Made by a program: the position numbers and the translations under genes. The notes below the pieces were generated by a model that ran no database searches, was not told where the DNA came from, and saw only the letters and a list, made by a program, of their open reading frames with translations. From the NCBI RefSeq assembly GCF_007904085.1, contig NZ_CP042326.1:2542001-2606000 (forward strand): 64,000 bases of DNA. Reading direction: 5' to 3'. Positions within the stretch are counted from its first letter, which is position 1; every line of letters begins with the position of its first letter. The DNA comes from Euhalothece natronophila Z-M001. GTDB lineage: Bacteria; Cyanobacteriota; Cyanobacteriia; Cyanobacteriales; Rubidibacteraceae. Shown one piece after another: positions 44,753 through 53,321 of this stretch.

Positions 44753-45184
44753 TTAATTCTGCTCTGTTTTAATATACTCTAGAGCCGTTGCTAAAACTTT
44801 CTGAGAGTCAATTTTATCAGCAATTTCAGCTTCTGTACACTGCCCTTCAAATGCTTCTAAGGCTGCTTTTTTGATAGCGGTATCAAAGGCATCGGCTAAA
44901 GTTTCTTTTAATTCGGTATCATTGGCATAGTAACCTCCAGATTGGCGACGTTTATTCACTCGCCGAATTTCTTTGCTTGCATTATAAATGGAAAAGTCCC
45001 AAGAACGAGTGCTTCTTTCTTCTGCTGCTTGTTTAATCAGATGAAGGAGGAGAATAACGGCATAGCTATAAATTTTATTGAGTTTATCTTCTTTAGACAT
45101 CTCCTCCATTTCTGCAATTAATTCTAGAGCTTTATTATAGTTTTGTTCTTGAATATATTGTCGTAAAGTTAATAATTCTTCCAT
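44753..45184 (-). CDS. DUF29-like protein
   Basis: A 143-residue soluble helical protein. The stretch VILLLHLIKQAAEERSTRSW followed by ASKEIRRVNKRR resembles the core of cyanobacterial DUF29 proteins, though the N-terminus is atypical. Function unknown; such genes are frequent beside mobile and TA genes. Confidence 0.7.
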   Translation of the reverse strand: MEELLTLRQYIQEQNYNKALELIAEMEEMSKEDKLNKIYSYAVILLLHLIKQAAEERSTRSWDFSIYNASKEIRRVNKRRQSGGYYANDTELKETLADAFDTAIKKAALEAFEGQCTEAEIADKIDSQKVLATALEYIKTEQN

Positions 45185-45327
45185 CTTTAGTTGACTCGTT
45201 TTTTTATCTCTTCTTATTTACACTTTTAATTCAATTAGAGGAAGGGTCAAGTCCTTACTTAAATTTGAATTTAATTTTGTCTTACTATTTTAGAAGACTT
45301 TGCTAACCTGAGATAAGTTGACTAAAA

Positions 45328-45366
45328 TTAATTGTTATGCCTCCTATCAGTAGCGAAACCAGTGCA
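45328..45366 (+). pseudogene. 39-base relic of a Uma2 gene
   Basis: The segment TTAATTGTTATGCCTCCTAT continuing to GAAACCAGTGCA matches bases about 38963-39001 of the intact Uma2 gene with few changes. It is too short to code but shows that a Uma2 copy once lay upstream of the WecG-like gene. The rest of the 224-base spacer holds nothing I recognise. Confidence 0.6.
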
Positions 45367-45408
45367 AGGCGAAATAGCGTTCTGTGTAAGGCGCAGGGGT
45401 AGGGAAAA

Positions 45409-46158
45409 TTGAAACAAAAAATTATTAAAACTCTTGTGAGTATTACTAGCTATAAAAATGCTTGTGATTGGATTGAAACTTGGGTAAACAATCAAACGTC
45501 TTGTTATATTATCGCAGCTAATGTTCATGTGGTGATGACAGGATTTTGGCAACCTAGTTATCAAACCATTATTAATCAAGCTGCCTTAGTTACCCCTGAT
45601 GGAATGCCCCTTGTTTGGGCAATGCGTTGGTTGGGGGTGAAAGAGCAAACTCGGGTTTATGGTCCTGATTTAATGTTAGCTTGCTGCGATCGCGCTACCT
45701 ACAAGCAGATTCCCATTTATCTTTACGGAAGCACTCAATCTACTTTAGAACAACTCCAGCATCAACTGCAACAAAAGTTTCCTAATTTAATCATAGCAGG
45801 AAGCCATGCTCCACCCTTTCGCCGCTTAACAGAGGCTGAAGAAACAGAAGATAGACAGCGCATTCAGGCTTCTGGTGCAAAAATTGTTTTTGTTAGTTTA
45901 GGTTGCCCAAAACAAGAACAATGGATGGCAAGACAACAAGGGAAATTAAAGGCAGTGATGATAGGAGTAGGAGCAGCGTTTAGTTTTCACAGTGGGGAAG
46001 TGTCTCAAGCACCGCGTTGGATGATGAAGTTAGGATTAGAATGGCTTTATCGGTTGACTCAAGAACCGCAACGATTATGGAAACGCTACTTTATTAATAA
46101 TCCTACCTTTTTAGTTTTACTTGCCCGACAAGTTTTCTTGGAGAAAAAATCAAATTAA
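45409..46158 (+). CDS. WecG/TagA/CpsF-family glycosyltransferase (GT26)
   Basis: A 249-residue enzyme starting at TTG, with AGGG six bases upstream as ribosome-binding site. Family motifs are CYIIAANVHVVMTGF, LVTPDGMPLVWAMRWLG, YLYGSTQSTLEQLQ, IVFVSLGCPKQEQWMARQ and AVMIGVGAAFSFHSGEV. GT26 enzymes such as TagA and WecG add N-acetylmannosamine or its uronate to undecaprenyl-linked GlcNAc in the cytosol. It heads a plus-strand run with the sugar transferase and ligase genes. Confidence 0.92.
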   Translation: MKQKIIKTLVSITSYKNACDWIETWVNNQTSCYIIAANVHVVMTGFWQPSYQTIINQAALVTPDGMPLVWAMRWLGVKEQTRVYGPDLMLACCDRATYKQIPIYLYGSTQSTLEQLQHQLQQKFPNLIIAGSHAPPFRRLTEAEETEDRQRIQASGAKIVFVSLGCPKQEQWMARQQGKLKAVMIGVGAAFSFHSGEVSQAPRWMMKLGLEWLYRLTQEPQRLWKRYFINNPTFLVLLARQVFLEKKSN

Positions 46159-46240
46159 TTGTTACTTCATATCATCATTGTGGGAACAATAAATCTAGGC
46201 TCTTTGGTGAGGAGAATAGATACTCCTTCGGATATAAGGT

Positions 46241-47689
46241 ATGGATGAGATTGTGAGTAATCAAAACCGTCGTTGGGGAAAAACAACTGATATTCGCGCT
46301 CCAGAAAAGCTCAAACTTTCTAAACTTCTAGAATGGTCATGGTCGCGGATATTGGCTTTATTAATCAGTGACTTATTGGCGATCGCGATCGCGTGGCAGT
46401 TTGCCCGTTACTTCAATCAATTTTACTCTCCGATACCATCACAATTAGTCTGGTGGACATGGTTAGGAATACCGAGTCCATTTTGGCTTTTTTTCGCCGT
46501 TACTATTTTATGCTTTACCCAAGCAGGCTTATATAGTTCCTCGACAGAGTGGAAAAATTACTGGAAAGTGGGACAAATTACCACCTTAATTTACTTGGGA
46601 ACTTTAGTTTTAAGCTATTTTTATGATCCCCAACTCAATCCACCGCGATCGCTGTTTGTAACAGCCTGGTTTAGCAGTGTTTTTCTCCTTGTCGGATTAC
46701 GGCTGATCACAACTTTAATCCTCAAACAATGTCAAGCCACCACCTCACCCACGCCAATTTTTCTCATTGCTGATTCCCAAGCCAGAAACCGCCTCTCACA
46801 AAGCATTCCCCAACGCTCTCCCTATCAAATTATAGGAGTTGCTGATACCAGCAGCATTAACAAACCTGAAACCTTCAAAGCCATTATTAAAACAAACCCA
46901 AAAGAAGTTTTAGTGGCTGATTTACCTGAAAGCGAGTTAGCCTCAAGGTTATATTGGAAGCTACGTCGTCGGGGGATTGCCTTACGTTTAATTCCCTCCA
47001 GTCGTGAAACCCTTTATCGCCGTGGTGTTCCTGAAATTTTTGCAGGGATTCCGACTCTCAGGGTAGAACCGCCCACTATGGGAGGCTGGGAATATCGTTT
47101 AAAACGCTATCTCGACATAATTGGTGCTTCATTGGGACTGATCATGTTGTCTCCCCTATTCATCAGTTGCGCGATCGCGATTTACCTCTCTTCACCTGGA
47201 AATCCCTTTTTTCGCCAGAAACGAGTGGGACTTCATGGCAAAACTTTCTATATGTGGAAATTCCGCACCATGGTTCCCAACGCGGAAGCCTTACAACCCC
47301 AATTAGAACAGCAAAACCAAACCGACGGGGTTTTATTTAAAGTTCAAGACGATCCTCGTATTATTCCCATTGGGAAATTTTTACGTCGCACCAGCATTGA
47401 TGAATTACCCCAACTGTTCAATGTTTTAAGCGGAGAAATGAGTTTAGTGGGACCGCGTCCTCTTCCCTTAAGAGATGTGAAAAAATTTAACTCTTGGCAT
47501 CACACCCGTCATAATGTTGTTCCTGGCATTACAGGATTATGGCAAATTTCAGGGCGATCTGATCTCGAAGAATTTAATGATATTGCCCGTCTTGATCTGT
47601 ACTACATTGATAATTGGTCAATCAACTTAGATTTAGAAATTTTAGTCGAAACCTTTAGAATTGTCTTATTTGCGAAAGGGGCTTATTAA
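46241..47689 (+). CDS. Polyprenyl-phosphate sugar phosphotransferase (WbaP/CpsE type)
   Basis: A 482-residue initiating transferase. Four N-terminal helices and a nucleotide-binding-like middle region (GVADTSSINKPETFKAII) precede a helix and the catalytic domain: FFRQKRVGLHGKTFYMWKFR, TDGVLFKVQDDPRIIPIGKF, RRTSIDELPQLFNVLSGEMS and LVGPRPLP. It puts the first sugar-phosphate on undecaprenyl phosphate at the cytosolic face, starting the polysaccharide repeat unit. It lies six bases upstream of the ligase-like gene. Confidence 0.94.
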   Translation: MDEIVSNQNRRWGKTTDIRAPEKLKLSKLLEWSWSRILALLISDLLAIAIAWQFARYFNQFYSPIPSQLVWWTWLGIPSPFWLFFAVTILCFTQAGLYSSSTEWKNYWKVGQITTLIYLGTLVLSYFYDPQLNPPRSLFVTAWFSSVFLLVGLRLITTLILKQCQATTSPTPIFLIADSQARNRLSQSIPQRSPYQIIGVADTSSINKPETFKAIIKTNPKEVLVADLPESELASRLYWKLRRRGIALRLIPSSRETLYRRGVPEIFAGIPTLRVEPPTMGGWEYRLKRYLDIIGASLGLIMLSPLFISCAIAIYLSSPGNPFFRQKRVGLHGKTFYMWKFRTMVPNAEALQPQLEQQNQTDGVLFKVQDDPRIIPIGKFLRRTSIDELPQLFNVLSGEMSLVGPRPLPLRDVKKFNSWHHTRHNVVPGITGLWQISGRSDLEEFNDIARLDLYYIDNWSINLDLEILVETFRIVLFAKGAY

Positions 47690-47694
47690 ATGCC

Positions 47695-50154
47695 ATGACA
47701 GAATTAGAATCCTCTTCCCAGCGTTCAGCCGGTCAACTGTTGGCGTTACTGACTGCTGCTTTTTACACCCTTTTTACGCTCCTTCCCGATAGCCATAGCC
47801 TAATGGTGGCTTGGCCCTGGGTTTTAATTTGGCAAGTCGCCCTAATTTGTCCCATTTTATGGTTACTTGCCATACTCTTCAATACCAAACAATTTCCACA
47901 GTTGGGAAACAAAATTGATTTTTGGGTCGGGTTAGTCGTCATTGCTTTAATTATTAGCACGTTAGGGGCTGAACTTCCTAATCAAGCCCGATGGTACAGT
48001 TGGGCAGCTTTTGGATTTATAGCAGCTTTATATGCCCTGAATGATTGGTTAGCCTTGCCACAACGATGGTATCGCTTATTAGTGTTTCAGGGGGGTCTCG
48101 CTGTTGCATTCATTCTGGTCAGTCTTTCTCTCTGGAGTTTTCAAACCTTATTACCCGAATTAGATCGCCTTGCTGCGTTAAGTGATTATGGGGTAGAGGG
48201 AGGATTTGATTTTTCGGTATTAGAGTTACGGAATTGGGCCCCTTTCGGACATCAAAATTATGTCGCAGGATATTTGGTGTTAACTTTGCCCCTATTGATG
48301 AGTTTGGCAATCGTTGAATCAGGTTGGCGACGGTGGCTATGGTTCGGCAGTTTTGCCGTAGGATTAGTTGATCTATATACCACGAGTTCTCGCGCAGGTT
48401 GGTTGGGCTTATTTGTGGTTGGTTTAGTGGCTTTAGCAGTAGGGTTCATCCGTAGTTCTCTGCCCAAATTGTGGTTATTGCTAAGTGCTGCGACCATGAT
48501 GGGATTATTTTTGTTGCTCATTTTGACCAATAATCGCCTACGCGGTTTTTTTATTGGAATTTTCACTGGAGAAGGAGGGGGGCAACTTTCTTATCGCGTC
48601 ATTACCATGACAACAGGTTGGGAAATGGGAATTGCTCATTGGTTAACAGGCGTTGGGTTAGGAAATGTTCCCTTTTTGTATCAGGAGTATCTTCCCCCTT
48701 GGGCTGGCACAGAAGCAGAAATGATTTATCAGTTGCACAGTACCCCTGCCCAACTTTGGGCTGAGTTAGGGCTTTGGGGAATTATGATCCAAGTGGGGGC
48801 AATTTTCGTTTGGGGAATTCTCTGCTGGCGAGTTTTGACTCAGGAATTAGCAAGGAAAGACTTTATTCTTGCTGTAGGAATGCTGTGTGCTGTTGGCGGT
48901 TATTTTGCCGTTAGTGTAACGGATTATCAGTTAGATAATATGGGGATTAGTGGAATATTGGTCATTTATTTCGCGATCCTAGCAACGATTTTCCGCCAGC
49001 AAGCCTTTATTTCGTTACGAATGGCTAAAGGTTTGGCATGGGGGGGATTTGCTTTTTTAATGGCAGTTGTTGTCTGGTTGATTCCGATTCATCGTGCTTG
49101 GCAAGTTTCCACAGAAGGATTTATGGCTTTAGCGGAGGAAGAAGTAGATATATTTCAAGAAAAACTGACTCAAGCCTATGAATTAACTCCTTGGAATCCT
49201 TATTATGCTTATCAATTGGGTTGGAATTTAGGAGATTTGGGATTACGTTCCCAGCAAGAGGAATTATTGCAAGAAGGGATCACTTGGTTTGAGCGAGGAT
49301 TAGAAGTAGGGCGCGATCGCGAATTTGGTTATAGTAATCTAGGTTGGTTACAGTTTTATTCGGGAGATGTTACCGCTGCCAGTGAGTCTTTTACCCAAGC
49401 AGCAGAATTACTCCCTGCTAAAAAAGGGGTGTTTTATGGATTAGGGTATAGTTTATTACGGCAAGATCAACGCGAGGCGGCGATTAGGGCTTTAACTTTA
49501 GAAGTGTTACGGCATCCCATTTTCATCACTAGCCCAGTTTGGGAATTGTCTGATTTACAGTCAGTGTATCCTGACGTGTTAGAAAGCGCGATCGCGCAGT
49601 GTGATGAATTCTTAGACAACAATTCCCTCTCCAATTATTGTCATCGCACTCGTGGCATTTTATTGTGGTGGCAAGGAGATTTTGACGTAGCCAAGGAAGA
49701 TTTAAGGGAATATGGTAATGCTTTAAGCCAACTGGTTTTAGAGATTAGCCTCGGAAAAGACATCGCTGCCGTACAAGATGAGGCTTCCTCACCAGAGATA
49801 AAGCAACTGCTTTCAGCTTGGTTAAATCAGGATCAACGTCCACAACTCTTACAAGAAGCCTTTGTCATTGCTAGGGAAGAATTTCCCCAACAACAACACT
49901 TAGAAAACTTAATTAACACAATGGCAACCTCAGAAAATTTTGTACAATGGCTGAAAGACAATGCCCCTACTTGGCAATATCGTCACCAAAGATCAGGATT
50001 TTCGGTTAATCTGCGACAAATGGGGGGAGCCGTTCCCTCAGACTACTATCGCGTTTATGAGAACATTCCGATCAATGTTTGGTTTTCTTCCTTGTTTCCC
50101 AGTTCCTCCTATTTTCCCGAATTAGATTCAAAGTTAAATCAAAAACGTTTCTGA
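47695..50154 (+). CDS. O-antigen ligase/polymerase-like membrane protein with TPR tail
   Basis: An 819-residue protein. Residues about 15-470 contain around 11 helices and the Wzy/WaaL core (YTTSSRAGWLGLFVVGLVAL and GVGLGNVPFLYQEYLPPWAG with LHSTPAQLWAELGLWG). The C-terminal 350 residues are TPR-like (GWNLGDLGLRSQQEELLQEG, then YSNLGWLQFYSGDVTAASES). It likely polymerises or transfers lipid-linked polysaccharide at the outer face of the cytoplasmic membrane. Its position right after the initiating transferase supports this. Confidence 0.88.
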   Translation: MTELESSSQRSAGQLLALLTAAFYTLFTLLPDSHSLMVAWPWVLIWQVALICPILWLLAILFNTKQFPQLGNKIDFWVGLVVIALIISTLGAELPNQARWYSWAAFGFIAALYALNDWLALPQRWYRLLVFQGGLAVAFILVSLSLWSFQTLLPELDRLAALSDYGVEGGFDFSVLELRNWAPFGHQNYVAGYLVLTLPLLMSLAIVESGWRRWLWFGSFAVGLVDLYTTSSRAGWLGLFVVGLVALAVGFIRSSLPKLWLLLSAATMMGLFLLLILTNNRLRGFFIGIFTGEGGGQLSYRVITMTTGWEMGIAHWLTGVGLGNVPFLYQEYLPPWAGTEAEMIYQLHSTPAQLWAELGLWGIMIQVGAIFVWGILCWRVLTQELARKDFILAVGMLCAVGGYFAVSVTDYQLDNMGISGILVIYFAILATIFRQQAFISLRMAKGLAWGGFAFLMAVVVWLIPIHRAWQVSTEGFMALAEEEVDIFQEKLTQAYELTPWNPYYAYQLGWNLGDLGLRSQQEELLQEGITWFERGLEVGRDREFGYSNLGWLQFYSGDVTAASESFTQAAELLPAKKGVFYGLGYSLLRQDQREAAIRALTLEVLRHPIFITSPVWELSDLQSVYPDVLESAIAQCDEFLDNNSLSNYCHRTRGILLWWQGDFDVAKEDLREYGNALSQLVLEISLGKDIAAVQDEASSPEIKQLLSAWLNQDQRPQLLQEAFVIAREEFPQQQHLENLINTMATSENFVQWLKDNAPTWQYRHQRSGFSVNLRQMGGAVPSDYYRVYENIPINVWFSSLFPSSSYFPELDSKLNQKRF

Positions 50155-50206
50155 CTTGTTTGCCTACTGATTGATGCGCGATCGCGCCTCCCCCCTTATA
50201 CCAAAT

Positions 50207-50296
50207 CCGATTAGGCTCCGCCTATGCTTCGCAAACGCGCTTTCCCTCTCATCCCAAAAACCCCGATTGCCGTAGGAAAGTAGCTTTGCTACATCG
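50207..50296. repeat. Pair of HIP1-associated double-hairpin repeats
   Basis: CGATTAGGCTCCGCCTATGC-type element (50207-50240) followed by a degenerate TGCC-GTA-GG and TAGC-TTT-GCTA element (50264-50296), separated by the common filler CCTCTCATCCCAAAA. The IS4-type element is inserted immediately after, in the CGTGCTTCCCTC tail of this repeat. Confidence 0.6.
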
Positions 50297-50306
50297 TGCT
50301 TCCCTC

Positions 50307-51592
50307 CTCACGGGGTGACAATCGTGTTGTAATCGCCTCAAGCGCTGACGTAGATAGCCTTTTATAATAAACAGATCAGGCTGCGCGATCACGCTAACTG
50401 TGCGATCGCAGAAACCAAAATGAACTTAAAAAATGCTACCAAAATTATATCGCAATCACCTTGCTAATCGACTCACTCGTGCCCAATTATTAAGCCTAGA
50501 AATCTGGGTATGGCTGTTACAAGTTCATAAAAATGTGAAAATCGAAAAACTAGCTGCGTACTATCCTTTACCGATTAAGTATGAAAGTCGTCGCCGTCGT
50601 CTTCAAAGATTTCTAGTGCTTCCTTCCCTGTCCATGGCCCTAATTTGGTTTCCAATCATTAAAGAAATTATTAAACTCATTCACCCAAGTAATCAACCTC
50701 TTTACTTAGCTTTAGACAGAACGCAGTGGCAAGATAAAAACTTGTTTGTTGTCGCCTTCATTCATCAGAAACGAGCTCTTCCCATTTATTGGCAATTTTT
50801 ATCAAAGAAAGGAGCCAGTAATTTAAAAGAACAAAAAGCTTTACTCAAACCGATTTTGAAACTTCTGAGAGGTTATCGATTAATCATTTTAGGAGACCGT
50901 GAATTTCATAGCATCGAGCTGGCTAAATGGTTACGGAGAGAGAAAGTGGGCTTTGTTCTGCGTCAGAAAAAAGACCGAAACATTCAAGTCAAAGGAAAAG
51001 ATTGTCAATCTCTTAGTTGCTTCGACTTTCAACCAGGAGACTCTCATTTCTTTCCTAATATAAAAGTGGGTAAAAACGGATTCGGTCAATTTTCTGTTGC
51101 CGTTAAATGGAAAAAGAAATACCGAGGAAGTGTCGAAAAAGAGCCTTGGTATCTTCTGACTAATCTTCCCGATCTCGACTCGGCAATCAAAGCTTATCAA
51201 AAGCGTATGGGAATCGAAGCCATGTTTAAGGATTGTAAGATCGGAGGTTATAATTTAGAAGGCTCTAAGGCTTCAGTCAAAAGACTAAGTAATTTGGTTT
51301 TGTTGTGCGCGATCGCGTACACGGTCTCCAGTTTAAAGGGGCAATCCATTCGGTTCAAAGGTCAACAAGAATATCTTGGTCGTCTGAGAACAGTGAAGCA
51401 AAAAATGACGAAAAATAGTAATTTCTTAATCGGCTTATATGGTCAAACTTGGATCATCACTCAGATTTTTGTCAAAGATTGGGTAGAAGAATTGATGAGT
51501 CTTAATCGCAATAAGTTTCCCTTTTATCAGAAAGGGTTAAGAGCTATGGAACTTATACAGCAAGGGGCTTAAGCCAGTCGTCACCCCTTGAG
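50307..51592 (+). mobile_element. IS4-type insertion sequence with 9-bp target duplication
   Basis: Terminal inverted repeats CTCACGGGGTGACAA and CTCAAGGGGTGACGA (read inward) bound 1286 bp. The 9-bp direct repeat GCTTCCCTC flanks it (50298-50306 and 51593-51601). It carries one intact transposase gene. The target is a HIP1-repeat filler rather than a gene. Confidence 0.87.
50433..51572 (+). CDS. IS4-family transposase
   Basis: A 379-residue DDE transposase. The first Asp is in LYLALDRTQWQDKNL, the second in LIILGDREFHSIELAK, and the Glu with the YREK-like signature in YQKRMGIEAMFKDCKIGGYN. The C-terminal region KRLSNLVLLCAIAYTVSSLK is the usual IS4 tail. The gene is intact, and the target duplication is perfect, pointing to recent movement. 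Confidence 0.93.
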   Translation: MLPKLYRNHLANRLTRAQLLSLEIWVWLLQVHKNVKIEKLAAYYPLPIKYESRRRRLQRFLVLPSLSMALIWFPIIKEIIKLIHPSNQPLYLALDRTQWQDKNLFVVAFIHQKRALPIYWQFLSKKGASNLKEQKALLKPILKLLRGYRLIILGDREFHSIELAKWLRREKVGFVLRQKKDRNIQVKGKDCQSLSCFDFQPGDSHFFPNIKVGKNGFGQFSVAVKWKKKYRGSVEKEPWYLLTNLPDLDSAIKAYQKRMGIEAMFKDCKIGGYNLEGSKASVKRLSNLVLLCAIAYTVSSLKGQSIRFKGQQEYLGRLRTVKQKMTKNSNFLIGLYGQTWIITQIFVKDWVEELMSLNRNKFPFYQKGLRAMELIQQGA

Positions 51593-51668
51593 GCTTCCCT
51601 CCCCATATCTTCCAAAACAGCGATTGTTCCTTATCTTGATGCGATGTTTTCCCATGGATTGATTTCGA

Positions 51669-51787
51669 TATAATATGAAAAGGCAGAGGTTTATGCCGAT
51701 ATTATCGTTAATCGACAACAAAAAGGAAAACCAATTGAAGTAATGGATGCTATGATTGCTTCCATTGCGCTGCTTAAAACAGCAATC
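51669..51787 (+). pseudogene. Collapsed FitAB-like operon: promoter fused to a VapC/FitB fragment
   Basis: A -10 TATAAT (51669-51674) and ATGAAAAG match the promoter of the intact operon at 56089, then jump straight into toxin codons GGCAGAGGTTTATGCCGATA to KGKPIEVMDAMIASIALLKT, identical to 56610-56715. The antitoxin and the first 70-odd toxin codons are gone. The junction falls at ATGAAAAG, which occurs at both places in the intact copy. Confidence 0.8.
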
Positions 51788-51824
51788 AAAACTCTTGCGC
51801 TAACATTCTTCAGTTACAATTAAT

Positions 51825-52040
51825 TTAAGCTGAGGCAATAAAACCTATGGGCAGAGACTGAGTTTCTAGACGGTTTAAATCAACAACTTGACTAGCGTGA
51901 TCGATGTCGATCCCGACTAAGTTTCCATCTTCATCAAAGTCTAAAACAATATTTTGGGAGGCTTCTTGGGAATTGGCACTAGGACGATTTGATAAATTAA
52001 TATAAAGAGAATCTGTGTCAGGGTAATAATTAAATTGCAT
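51825..52040 (-). CDS. DUF2283-family protein
   Basis: A 71-residue protein beginning MQFNYYPDTDSLYINLSNRP, with NIVLDFDEDGNLVGIDIDHA, the hallmark of DUF2283. I start at ATG 52040 because AAGGAG lies nine bases upstream; ATG 52046 would be only three bases from it. DUF2283 genes regularly follow a small DUF4258-type gene, as here; the pair behaves like a TA-like module, function unknown. Confidence 0.88.
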   Translation of the reverse strand: MQFNYYPDTDSLYINLSNRPSANSQEASQNIVLDFDEDGNLVGIDIDHASQVVDLNRLETQSLPIGFIASA

Positions 52041-52046
52041 ACTCAT

Positions 52047-52223
52047 TTACTCCTTAAAATTGCGGTCGGGGAAAGCGTTATTAATGGTTTCTCCGTCATC
52101 TAAAGTAACTACTCGCAAGTATTTGTCTAACTCAGGTATATATTGCCAGTAGCGGATTCTTCCATTCTCTTGTATTTTTTTTTTTAGCAAAACTTGCTCT
52201 TCAAAATAAGGAGTCGTTTTCAC
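52047..52223 (-). CDS. Short DUF4258-like partner of the DUF2283 gene, probably internally deleted
   Basis: A 58-codon frame from GTG: VKTTPYFEEQVLLKKKIQEN, then IRYWQYIPELDKYLRVVTLD and DGETINNAFPDRNFKE. The C-terminal half has the RVVTLxDGxTxxNAFPDRxF pattern typical of the DUF2283 partner, which is usually about 90 residues long. The gap falls at an A11 tract encoding the LKKK stretch, suggesting slippage or deletion. Stop and DUF2283 start are nearly contiguous. Confidence 0.6.
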   Translation of the reverse strand: MKTTPYFEEQVLLKKKIQENGRIRYWQYIPELDKYLRVVTLDDGETINNAFPDRNFKE

Positions 52224-52301
52224 TTGAATGGATTTTTTATCGCTACTTTAAATTTATCACATTATTTAATCTGATTTGCCTCTCTCCCTCACCCAAACAC
52301 C

Positions 52302-52335
52302 CGTTTGCGAAGCATAGGCGGTAGCCTAATCGCGC
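52302..52335. repeat. Double-hairpin repeat (TAGG-CCTA subtype)
   Basis: GTTTGCGAAGCATAGGCGG then TAGCCTAATCGCGCC, minus orientation relative to the copy at 27496. It lies in a 295-base gene-free spacer (52224-52518) made of repeat units and filler. Confidence 0.65.
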
Positions 52336-52421
52336 CTTCCCCTCTCATCCCAAAAACACTCGATCGCGCTTTCTTCCCCATCCCCAACCCCCGATCGCGC
52401 TTCCCCCTTCATCCCAAAACA

Positions 52422-52456
52422 GCGATTGCCGTAGGCAAGTAGCTTCGCTACATCGC
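52422..52456. repeat. Double-hairpin repeat inside a HIP1 site (TGCC-GGCA subtype)
   Basis: GCGAT, TGCC-GTA-GGCA, A, GTAGC-TTC-GCTAC, ATCGC. The halves GCGAT and ATCGC are those of HIP1, so it reads as a 27-base double hairpin inserted in GCGATCGC. A same-sequence copy lies at 53164. Confidence 0.7.
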
Positions 52457-52518
52457 GCTACTTCCTCCCTCATCCCAAAAACAGCGATTCTTATGAAGTG
52501 ATCATCTTCTTGGAGACC

Positions 52519-52866
52519 CTACTTTAAATCAAATACTTTGACTAAAGTTTGGTTAAGAAGATTGAGTTGTTGTTCGCCTAATTTTCCTAAGCGTCGCCTT
52601 AATAATTTCCGTTCAAGGGTTATAATTTTTGAAACTTTAACTTTTGAGGTGAGTTTGAGTCCTGTTAGAGAAAATTCTGGATCGTTTGAATTGATAACAA
52701 ATTCATCGTCACTGGTTTCGGAAAGAGATTGAGAGGAAATAAAGCAAAGCGTTACGTCCTGTCCTTTAAAATCAACCCATAAAATTACTGCAGGTCGGAG
52801 TTTAGTTTGAGTAAAGTCAGAAAAAGGAAAAGGGACAAGCACAATATCACCTTTACTCAGTTGCAT
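52519..52866 (-). CDS. MazF/PemK-family toxin
   Basis: A 115-residue protein with KGDIVLVPFPFSDFTQTKLR and PAVIL, the conserved beta barrel entry of MazF endoribonucleases, and KLTSKVKVSKIITLERKLLR, the conserved strand with the substrate-contacting Ser/Thr. The protein cuts RNA. It overlaps its upstream antitoxin gene by 14 bases. Confidence 0.9.
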   Translation of the reverse strand: MQLSKGDIVLVPFPFSDFTQTKLRPAVILWVDFKGQDVTLCFISSQSLSETSDDEFVINSNDPEFSLTGLKLTSKVKVSKIITLERKLLRRRLGKLGEQQLNLLNQTLVKVFDLK

Positions 52867-53071
52867 TGATAGGTTCTCCGTCCTCAGAGGTATATATGTC
52901 GGGTTCTTCTGCTAGAAAGTCTAAACTATTACTATAAAGACTTAATGCAATTAAATCATTGGTTGAAGGGTAAGTATCTTCAAAAAAAAGCTTTTCTTCT
53001 AGCATTGCTTGTTCCTCTTGAGACAGTGAACGAATAGCTTGAATAAGAGATTCAATAAGTTGGGTGTTCAT
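52853..53071 (-). CDS. Antitoxin of the MazF-like pair
   Basis: A 72-residue acidic protein: LIESLIQAIRSLSQEEQAML forms an N-terminal amphipathic helix, and the tail SLDFLAEEPDIYTSEDGEPI is acidic and likely disordered, as in antitoxins of MazF. I recognise no DNA-binding fold with confidence; the assignment rests on position, size and overlap with the toxin gene. Confidence 0.75.
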   Translation of the reverse strand: MNTQLIESLIQAIRSLSQEEQAMLEEKLFFEDTYPSTNDLIALSLYSNSLDFLAEEPDIYTSEDGEPINATE

Positions 53072-53163
53072 TAGTCATTGCTTAATTGTTTCAACTTGAT
53101 GATGTGCTTTGCTATCTACTTTAACAAAAGACTAATCGCGCTTCCCCCTTCATCCCCAAAACA

Positions 53164-53198
53164 GCGATTGCCGTAGGCAAGTAGCTTCGCTACATCGC
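53164..53198. repeat. Double-hairpin repeat inside a HIP1 site (TGCC-GGCA subtype)
   Basis: Sequence as at 52422: GCGAT, TGCC-GTA-GGCA, GTAGC-TTC-GCTAC, ATCGC. It sits between the MazF-like operon and the second Rpn gene, in a 250-base spacer otherwise made of filler. Confidence 0.7.
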
Positions 53199-53321
53199 GC
53201 TACTTTCTCTCATCCCAAACCCTAATCGCGCCTCCTTCTCATTCCAAGTAGCAATTAACTTCATTATGACTAAAGGTGTGATAACCTAAAACGATAATTA
53301 ACTGCTACTAAATCCAAGAAG

